From NCBI GenBank assembly GCA_016218885.1, contig JACRCT010000149.1, positions 1 through 32,053 on the forward strand: 32,053 nt of DNA. Reading direction: 5' to 3'. Positions within the stretch are counted from its first letter, which is position 1, and each line of letters opens with the position of its first letter. Shown here piece after piece: positions 1-7,077 of this stretch. The notes below the pieces were generated by a model. The model searched no databases, was not told the DNA's origin, and worked only from the letters and a program-made list of their open reading frames with translations. The position numbers were made by a program, and so were the translations under genes. The stretch comes from Deltaproteobacteria bacterium. Lineage in GTDB: Bacteria; Myxococcota; Myxococcia; Myxococcales; UBA5297.

Positions 1-1
1 C

Positions 2-955
2 GCGCGCTGCAACCTGCGCTGCCGCCACTGCCTGGCCTTCGCTCCCCGGCGCACCGCGGAGGGCTCGGCCCATACCCTCGCGCCCTGGCTGCTCGACCGC
101 CTGCGCGAGGACCTGCGCTACGTCACCTACTCGTGCATCGGCGATCCCGGTGAGCCGTTGGTGGCGCCGGTGCTATTCCAGGTGCTGGAGGCGTTGGGGG
201 CGGAGCGCCCGGCGGCGCACGCGCCGGTGGTCCACCTCGTCTCCAACGGGATGCTGCTCGACGCGCCGATGGCGCTTCGCCTGGCCCAGACGGGTGTGCG
301 CTCGGTGGCGGTCTCGCTCGACGGGGCCAGCGCCCGGACCAACGACGCGCTGCGCGTCGGCAGTCGCTTCGACCGGGTGGTCGGGAACCTGCGTGGGGTG
401 GTGAGCATGAGGCGCGAGCGCGGGCTGGACCTGCGCCTGGGAGTCTCCACCGTGGTGACCGCCTCGAACCTCGCCGAGCTCGAGGCGCTGATGGAGCTGG
501 CGGCGGACATGGGGCTCGACTGGGTGAAGCTGGAGGAGCTGGTGCCGGTCCACGGCCTGGAGCGCGAGTTGGTGGAGACTCGAGCGCTGGAGACGGCCGT
601 GGGCCGAGCCCTGCGCCGGGCCGAGCAGCTCAAGGTGGTGGCGGTGGATCACACGCGCTGCTGGGACCTCTGGCCATGCCGGATCACGCCCGAGGCGGCA
701 GCCTTCCATCGCGCCGACGAGTTCGCCAACCGGTCGGAGATTCACCCCTGTCGCGGCCCCTGGGAGCTCGCCTATGTGGGGCCCGACGGCGCGGTGCGGA
801 TGGGCGACCCCTATTCGCCGGCGTTGGGCAACCTCGCCGAGGCCAGCCTCATGCAGATCTGGCAGGGGCCCCTGGCGCGCTCCCAGCGTGAGCAGGCGGT
901 CCGATCGCGGCCCTGCGGCCAAGGCCCGTGCTCGGTGCGGCCTCGGCGCGGGTAG
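2..955 (+). CDS. Radical SAM protein with SPASM-like Cys-rich C-terminus (5' truncated by window edge)
   Basis: Frame 2 from the first bases reads ARCNLRCRHCLAF (CX3CX2C radical SAM motif). It continues through VSLDGAS and a C-terminal CRGPWELAYVGPDGAVRMG...LGNLAEASLMQIWQGPL segment typical of SPASM/twitch proteins, to the stop at 955. Confidence 0.88.
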   Translation, partial: ARCNLRCRHCLAFAPRRTAEGSAHTLAPWLLDRLREDLRYVTYSCIGDPGEPLVAPVLFQVLEALGAERPAAHAPVVHLVSNGMLLDAPMALRLAQTGVRSVAVSLDGASARTNDALRVGSRFDRVVGNLRGVVSMRRERGLDLRLGVSTVVTASNLAELEALMELAADMGLDWVKLEELVPVHGLERELVETRALETAVGRALRRAEQLKVVAVDHTRCWDLWPCRITPEAAAFHRADEFANRSEIHPCRGPWELAYVGPDGAVRMGDPYSPALGNLAEASLMQIWQGPLARSQREQAVRSRPCGQGPCSVRPRRG

Positions 956-1090
956 CGCCAGCGTCGAGGGGCCAGGTTCCGATTTCGAATTCCGGGGCTG
1001 CCAGCATCGCGATTTCAGCAACGGGCGGCTGATGAGCGCCCCAGCCACGGTCAGCGTGTACCGGGCGAGCCCTCCCGCCGTGAATTTCTG

Positions 1091-1110
1091 CCTCGTCGAC
1101 GTCGACGAGG
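1091..1110. repeat. 20-bp perfect palindrome cctcgtcgacgtcgacgagg
   Basis: Equals its own reverse complement. Intergenic between the radical SAM and transketolase genes. Confidence 0.95.
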
Positions 1111-1444
1111 TAAGAGCAGCGAGCCAAGTCCTTCTTCCGTGCCAGCTCACGCGCTGCGTCGAAGCCACAGAGCACGAGGTTCCGCGCATGGGCGGAGCAG
1201 CGACAGGGCGGACTCCCCTCTCCCAGGGGCTGGAGCACCCGTTGGGAGAGGGCACGGGGAGCGGGCCGCCATCGGCTCTCCTCGTGGGCCTTGGCGTCTC
1301 TACCGGGTGCTCCTTGAGCTTGCCGCTCACGCCGTTCAGTGCCGCGGCGTCCTCTTCGGACGCCACCTCCGAGTTCAGCGTGACGGCTTGGGCACCGCTA
1401 CCAGCGGCGGACGCATGGCGATCGTTGACCAGACCAGCCGACCC

Positions 1445-1470
1445 GACCAGTCCAGTCGACTGGACTGGTC
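1445..1470. repeat. 26-bp perfect palindrome gaccagtccagtcgactggactggtc
   Basis: Equals its own reverse complement. Intergenic, about 130 bp upstream of the transketolase N-subunit start. Confidence 0.95.
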
Positions 1471-1603
1471 CGGACGGGTCCGGGCGGGCAGGAGACCGAT
1501 GCGCCGCCTGCAGTGGCGGGGAGACCGAGGAACTTGTGCGGCTTGAGTCCTGCCGGATCGCTGCGTACTCTGCCCGCCAGACCAACCCGACAGGGAAGAA
1601 CAA

Positions 1604-2386
1604 GTGCCCGCTTCGTCACTCGCCCCCGACGCCCTCAAGCGTGCTCGCGCCCGTCTCCTGCAGATGCACTTCGAGAGCCACGTCGGGCACCTCGGAGGAA
1701 ACCTCTCGGCGCTCGACATCCTCCTCTGCCTGCACCACGACGTGCTGGGCCCCTCCGACGCCTTCGTGCTCTCCAAGGGGCATTCGGTGGGGGCGCTGTA
1801 CGTCGCCCTGTGGTCGGTGGGGCGGCTCAGCGACGAGGACCTGCGCACCTTCCACCGCGATGGGACGCGCCTCGCCGGGCATCCGCCTCCCGAGGGGATC
1901 CCCGACATCCCCTTCGCCACCGGAAGCCTCGGACACGGCCCGGCGCTCGCCGCCGGTCTGGCCCTGGCGCGGAAGCTGCGCGGCCAGGAGGGTCGCGCCT
2001 ATTGCCTCACCTCCGACGGCGAATGGGACGAGGGCTCGTGCTGGGAGACGGTGATCTTCGCGCGCCAGCGCCAGCTGGCGAACCTGACCCTCATCGTCGA
2101 CCTCAACGGCTTGCAGGGGTTCGGCACCACCAAGGAGGTCGCCGACCTCGACCCGCTCGCCTCCCGTTTCGCGACCTTCGGGTGGAGCGTCCGCGAGGTC
2201 TCGGGCCACTCGCCCGAGGAGCTGGCCATGGCCCTCAAAGCGCCCTGCGACCAGCCCCTGGTCGTGCTCGCCCGCACCGTGAAGGGGCGCGGCGTCTCGT
2301 TCATGGAGAACCGCATGGAGTGGCACTACCTGCCCATGTCCGAGGCCCAATACCGGCAGGCCCTGGCCGAGGTCGAGCGCTCATGA
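1604..2386 (+). CDS. Transketolase N-terminal (TPP-binding) subunit
   Basis: Translation has ESHVGHLGGNLSALDILLCLHHDVL, DAFVLSKGHSVGALYVAL, GSLGHGPALAAGLALARK, CLTSDGEWDEGSCWE and DLNGLQGFG, which are transketolase N-half motifs. Confidence 0.93.
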   Translation: MPASSLAPDALKRARARLLQMHFESHVGHLGGNLSALDILLCLHHDVLGPSDAFVLSKGHSVGALYVALWSVGRLSDEDLRTFHRDGTRLAGHPPPEGIPDIPFATGSLGHGPALAAGLALARKLRGQEGRAYCLTSDGEWDEGSCWETVIFARQRQLANLTLIVDLNGLQGFGTTKEVADLDPLASRFATFGWSVREVSGHSPEELAMALKAPCDQPLVVLARTVKGRGVSFMENRMEWHYLPMSEAQYRQALAEVERS

Positions 2387-3315
2387 AGAGAGAGTTCTGC
2401 CAGGCCCTCGTGGATCTTCGCCGCGAGGACCAGCTGCTGTTCCTGACCGGCGACCTGGGCTTCGACGCTCTCGAGCCCCTGCGCGAGGTGCTCGGGCCCC
2501 GCTTCATCAACGCCGGAATCGCCGAGCAGAACATGGTGGGCGTCGCCGCCGGGCTGGCCCGCGGCGGCTTCCGCCCCTGGGTCTACAGCATCGCCACGTT
2601 CTCCTACGCCCGCCCCTTCGAGCAGATCCGCAACGACGTCTGCGCACACCAACTGCCGGTGCGCATCGCGGGAAACGGCGGCGGCTACGGCTACGGAGTG
2701 CAGGGCTCGACCCACCACGCCCTCGAGGACTACGGGGTGCTCCTCACCCTCGGCGGGCTGCAGGTCTTCGTCCCCACCTTCGGAGCGGATCTCGCGCCCG
2801 CGGTGGAGCAGATGCATCGCCTGCCCGGGCCGGCCTACCTGCGCCTGGGGCTCTCCGAGGAGCCCCGCGGCTTCCGCGTTCCCCCTTTCGCTCCCTGGCG
2901 GCGGCTGGTGGAGGGGGCCGGCCCCACGGTGGTGGCGGTGGGAGCCATCGCGGGCAGCCTCGTGGAGCCCTTGAGCTCCCTCGAAGGACTGGATCGCCCC
3001 AGCCTGTGGTCGCTGTCGGTGTTGCCCTTCACCGAGCTCCCCGAGGCGCTGCTGGCCGACCTGGCGCGCTCCAAGGCCCTGGTCGTCGTCGAAGAGCACG
3101 TGGCGCAGGGAGGGGTCGCCCAGATGCTGGCCCACCACCTGCTCCTGCGAGGGCTGGCGCCGCGCACATTCCGCTCCCACGCCGCCGCGGGCTACGTCAC
3201 GGGGCTGCACGGGTCGCAGAAGTACCATCGCCGCGAATGCGGCCTCGACCCGGCCAGCGTGCGGGACTCGGTGCTTGAGCTGGCCCGGGGCCTCGCCGCG
3301 CTGCGGGCGTCCTGA
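2383..3315 (+). CDS. Transketolase C-terminal (Pyr/C-domain) subunit
   Basis: ATG at 2383 overlaps the TGA of the preceding gene (ATGA). Motifs: FINAGIAEQNMVGVAAGLARGGFRPWVYSIATF, GNGGGYGYGVQGSTHHALEDYGVL. The longer listed ORF (from 1513) overlaps the N-subunit in another frame. Confidence 0.93.
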   Translation: MKREFCQALVDLRREDQLLFLTGDLGFDALEPLREVLGPRFINAGIAEQNMVGVAAGLARGGFRPWVYSIATFSYARPFEQIRNDVCAHQLPVRIAGNGGGYGYGVQGSTHHALEDYGVLLTLGGLQVFVPTFGADLAPAVEQMHRLPGPAYLRLGLSEEPRGFRVPPFAPWRRLVEGAGPTVVAVGAIAGSLVEPLSSLEGLDRPSLWSLSVLPFTELPEALLADLARSKALVVVEEHVAQGGVAQMLAHHLLLRGLAPRTFRSHAAAGYVTGLHGSQKYHRRECGLDPASVRDSVLELARGLAALRAS

Positions 3316-3564
3316 TCCGCTGATCCGACGATCGCCGGCTCCTGGCTGAGGGAGGAGACCTGTCCCGCCCGTTTGCTGTCCAGCCAGCTCGCGCCCTCCA
3401 GTCCGGACCGGCAGGAACCAGGCAAAGATGTCAGGGGCGGTCGAGGCCAGACCTTCACCCCTGCGTCATGTGTTCTTGGTTTTGCTCGACCTTTCGCTTA
3501 CCGAGCGGCGGGCCCGCTGTTTGCACGAACAGCAACCCCGCCAAGCAGGCAAGCAAAGGAACCG

Positions 3565-4137
3565 ATGATGCGCCGAGCTCTTCTTCTCACCGCTCTTTCC
3601 CTGATGGTCCTGGCTCCCCGGGCCGCGTCTGCGGCCGGCCCGGTGCTCGGCGGAGGGATCGTCGGCACCGTGCTCGCGGACGGCGGGGACAGCCGATACT
3701 CGGACCTGGAAGGCGCCGGCTACAAGGTCGGCTTTGAGGTTGGCAGCAACCGCTTCCGCCACGAGTGGGCCTTCAACCAGACCGTCCTGTCGGGCAGCGG
3801 AGGCGGGACAGACCACCACCTCACCCTGACCGGGTTCAGCTACCAGCTCGGCTTCATGTTCCTCACGCGTGGCTTCACCCCCTATATCGGCGCCGGCGTC
3901 GAAGGCGGCCTCGCCGCCATGCGCGAGCCTTGCTCGGTCGTCTACCGCTTCAGCCCCGGCTACCTCGATCGCAGCTGCAACGAGGTCAACGTGGGCGCCT
4001 ATTTGCGGCCCTACGGCATCTTCGGCCTGCGGGGGCAGTTCGACTTCGGGCTGGGGCTGCGCACCGAGCTGGTGACCAGCTATTACGGGAATCTCGTTGG
4101 CCTCGCGACCAACTTCGCGGTGTCCTACACATGGTAG
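3565..4137 (+). CDS. Outer-membrane beta-barrel-like protein with signal peptide
   Basis: ATG (3565 or 3568) with AGGA just upstream. Signal peptide MMRRALLLTALSLMVLAPRAASAAG, followed by alternating hydrophobic/Gly/aromatic strands ending AVSYTW (aromatic C-terminus). Confidence 0.75.
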   Translation: MMRRALLLTALSLMVLAPRAASAAGPVLGGGIVGTVLADGGDSRYSDLEGAGYKVGFEVGSNRFRHEWAFNQTVLSGSGGGTDHHLTLTGFSYQLGFMFLTRGFTPYIGAGVEGGLAAMREPCSVVYRFSPGYLDRSCNEVNVGAYLRPYGIFGLRGQFDFGLGLRTELVTSYYGNLVGLATNFAVSYTW

Positions 4138-4237
4138 CGGCGACAACGGTCTCAATGCCCTAGGTCCCCCGATACAGCCTCAGCATCTCCGTGGCTTCCG
4201 CCTCCGATGCGCCCAAAGCCATGAGCGCCCCATGCAC

Positions 4238-4262
4238 CGAGGACAAGGACTCCTTGTCCTCG
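4238..4262. repeat. Inverted repeat cgaggacaagg-act-ccttgtcctcg (11-bp arms, 3-nt loop)
   Basis: Read directly in the convergent gap between the 3565-4137 and 4654-6753 genes. Confidence 0.95.
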
Positions 4263-4653
4263 AGGTCGAGCTCTTCGGGCGAACCTCGCGAACTCTAGTT
4301 AACCAAGATGTTGACTCGAACTACGCATGCTGCAGCTCCCGCCGCAGCGTCTTCCCTCAGCACTGAAGAGGAAGCTCCCTCGCTTCCTCGCCTGTGCCGG
4401 ATTCCGCCGGGCCGGAGTCGCTGCGTGGAGCCCGAGCGGATGTTCGACAGATCGAAGACCAGCCGCACGTCCCAGCCCTGGTGGCAATAGTCCCCTCAGG
4501 GCGAGAACTTGCGCAGGATGGCAAAGACTTCAACGGCCTCATCCGCGCCCTGCGGAACAAGGCTTGACCCGAACCGGCAACCCTCGTTGGTTCCGGCTCG
4601 GCCGGCTCAAGGATCGTCCCGGCGCGACTTCCAGCTCCTGGGGGTGCAAGGCG

Positions 4654-6753
4654 CTACGGCGGCGCGAAGCCCCGCAGCGCCAGGGTTTGCTGGCCTTCGC
4701 ACGATGGATCGGCAGAGACAAAGGACAGGGCGTCGCCCACCTGCCTGCGGCACTGGTACAGAGCCCTGGCTCCGCGTCCCGGCCCGCTCAGCAGATGTCC
4801 TGCCAGCTCGGCCGGGGAGCCATCGGCGCAACTCGCTTGGAGCGTCACCTGGCCGCCCGCGCACTCGTACAAAGGCCTCGTCTCCGCTGCGGCCTGCGCG
4901 AGGAGCCGGAACTGGGCGTGTCGCGCGGCGCCGGGCGGGAGGTGCAACGAAGCGCCGGGGCGCTCGCCACGCCAGGTCATCAGAAGCGTGGAGGGCAGGC
5001 GCCGCTCGAGGATCATCGGCGGGCCGGCGGCGAGCCAGTACGCCGGAGGGAGGGTGCTCACGGTCTCGTAGCCGGCGAGGGCGTTCATCCCGATGTGATA
5101 GCTGCCGTCGGGGCACCACCAGCCGCTGAAGCAGTGACACGGGCCGATGCAGGAGCCGGCGGCGGGAGTCCTCAGGTCGGTGTCTTCGCCCATGAACCAG
5201 CCGTTCACCTCATAGCCGCCATCGATGTTCTGCGGGGCGACTCCCTGCGAGCGGGCCTTCTCGACCAGGGACCAGCGCGCCTCGTTCCAGCGGAACTCGT
5301 CGTGGACGCCGGCGACCGAGTAGTAGGCGAGCGCGGCCAGGGCGACGGCGAACCCCCAGCGAGCGCGAGCCGAAACCGCCTGGGAGGGCCCGGTCGAAAG
5401 CGAGAAGACGACCGGCAGCAGCACGGCGATGCCCATCATGCTCGGCAGGTAGTAGCGCTCGAACACGTTGAGCTTGAAGACCTGCAACGGCACCAGCAGC
5501 GACACCACCGCCAGCAGACCGGCGAAGAGGATCATCTCCCACTGGAGGGGTCGGGCCTGCGCCTGGGCGCGTGCCCGCCACCCGCCGAGGAGCACCGGGG
5601 CCCAGGCCGCCGTTCCCGCGACCACGATGGCACCGATGATCGTCCAGACCCAGGCCGGCCACTGCGGGTGCGCGAGCTTGAGCTGGTAGACGTCGGAGAC
5701 CGTGACCGGCCCGATTCCGCTGTCCAGCAGCACGTTGCCGCCGAACGGGAAGGTGGAGTGCGCAGTGGCCGCGGCATCGGCGCTGCTGGTCCCCACCCAT
5801 TGCAGCGCCACCACGCCCAGGACCACGAGGAGGACTCCCGCGCCCGCCACGGCGGCGAGGCGCCGGAGGTCCGGCGCCGCCCAGGGGAAGAGGAGCAGGA
5901 GCGGCAGGAAGAAGGCGGTCATGTACGTGACGAAGATGACCGGCCCCACGGTGAAGCCTTTGAGGCTCACCTCGGTCACGGTGCCGTAGAGCGACTGGCT
6001 GAACGCGGTGGGCAGGTTGCCGGAGGCGCGCGCCACCGGGAAGTAGAGCAGCACGACCGCCAGGAAGACTGCACAGCCCACGCCGAGCGGCAGCAGTGAC
6101 CGGCGCAGCCTCGCCCAGTCGCGGCGCATCACGAGCGCGAGCAGGGTCGCCCCCACCAGGGCCGGGAAGACCACCGCGCAGAGTTGGCGGGTCCAGAAGG
6201 TCGCCCCGACCAGCACTCCCACCACCGCCATGCGCCAGACCGGCAGCACCGGTCCCTCGGGGGAGCGCGCCTCTGCCTTTTGGCGCCCTTCGAAGAAGAG
6301 GACTGCTCCGAGCAGCGCCGGGAGCAGCCCGTACAGCTCGTTCATGAAGGTGGTGGCGGAGTAGAAGAAGAGCGGGTTGAGCGCCATGACCAGCAAGGTT
6401 GCGCAGGCCAACCTGGGCCTTACGTCCCCCACTCGCAGCAGGCGCCCCAGCGCCCACAAGCTGATGAGCCCCAGCGCCATGGTGAGCGCGCGCAGCACCA
6501 GGTGCGAATGGCCGAAAAGCTTCACCAGCGGCGCGGCGAGCAGGACCTGGCCGATCACCGACGAGGTGCAGCCCACGACCAGCAACCGCCCGGTGTCGGC
6601 CAGGCGGTGCGCGATGCGGGCGTAGACCCAGTCGTCGTTGAGCGGGAAGTCACCCCACGGGCGCACCACCAGATAGGCGAGCAGGAGCGCCCCGTACGGG
6701 GCCAGCTGGAGGGCCCGGGCCGACAGGCCCCGCTTCTCAGACTGCATGTGCAT
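4654..6753 (-). CDS. Multi-pass membrane protein, glycosyltransferase family 39-like (ArnT/PMT-type)
   Basis: Many TM segments. N-terminal ...RPWGDFPLNDDWVYARIAHRLADTGRL resembles the GT-C loop-1 acidic motif. Start placed at MHMQSEKRG; the upstream extension is not coding-like. Confidence 0.75.
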   Translation of the reverse strand: MHMQSEKRGLSARALQLAPYGALLLAYLVVRPWGDFPLNDDWVYARIAHRLADTGRLLVVGCTSSVIGQVLLAAPLVKLFGHSHLVLRALTMALGLISLWALGRLLRVGDVRPRLACATLLVMALNPLFFYSATTFMNELYGLLPALLGAVLFFEGRQKAEARSPEGPVLPVWRMAVVGVLVGATFWTRQLCAVVFPALVGATLLALVMRRDWARLRRSLLPLGVGCAVFLAVVLLYFPVARASGNLPTAFSQSLYGTVTEVSLKGFTVGPVIFVTYMTAFFLPLLLLFPWAAPDLRRLAAVAGAGVLLVVLGVVALQWVGTSSADAAATAHSTFPFGGNVLLDSGIGPVTVSDVYQLKLAHPQWPAWVWTIIGAIVVAGTAAWAPVLLGGWRARAQAQARPLQWEMILFAGLLAVVSLLVPLQVFKLNVFERYYLPSMMGIAVLLPVVFSLSTGPSQAVSARARWGFAVALAALAYYSVAGVHDEFRWNEARWSLVEKARSQGVAPQNIDGGYEVNGWFMGEDTDLRTPAAGSCIGPCHCFSGWWCPDGSYHIGMNALAGYETVSTLPPAYWLAAGPPMILERRLPSTLLMTWRGERPGASLHLPPGAARHAQFRLLAQAAAETRPLYECAGGQVTLQASCADGSPAELAGHLLSGPGRGARALYQCRRQVGDALSFVSADPSCEGQQTLALRGFAPP

Positions 6754-6996
6754 AGGCGTCAGGTCCTGCTCCTCAGGGAAGGTCGGCGACGTGACGGCCT
6801 TGGTGAGTAGCGCAGGCTGCGCCGAGGAACAAGGCCCGACCGCCTGTCGCCATCCTCGCGACGATGGCTTTGAGATGTCTTCAGTTCGGGTAGGGCTTCT
6901 GGCGGGGTGCTTCACGAGGCAGTTGCCGGACTCGCTGGCGCTCGCCGCCGCACTCCATGCCCTGCGAGGCTTTGCGCCGCCGGCTCGCTTGCGCTC

Positions 6997-7020
6997 GGGC
7001 CTACGGGCCTACGGGCCTAC
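6997..7020. repeat. 8-bp tandem repeat gggcctac x3
   Basis: Read directly: gggcctac gggcctac gggcctac, ending one base before the gcgcattg array. Confidence 0.97.
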
Positions 7021-7021
7021 G

Positions 7022-7053
7022 GCGCATTGGCGCATTGGCGCATTGGCGCATTG
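7022..7053. repeat. 8-bp tandem repeat gcgcattg x4
   Basis: Read directly: gcgcattg gcgcattg gcgcattg gcgcattg. Confidence 0.97.
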
Positions 7054-7077
7054 GTCCGTCGGCCCATTGAACGAAGC

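Noticed and set aside
173-1603. 476-aa minus-strand ORF
   Set aside because: Mostly antisense to the radical SAM gene. The intergenic half has some protein-like stretches in several frames but no recognisable family, so it is not called as a gene.
4327-6099. 590-aa plus-strand ORF
   Set aside because: Antisense to the TM-rich GT39-like gene. Composition (Arg/Gly/Pro/His-rich) is typical of a shadow ORF.
6997-7053. CRISPR-like array
   Set aside because: Contiguous 8-bp tandem units without spacers; no cas genes in the window.
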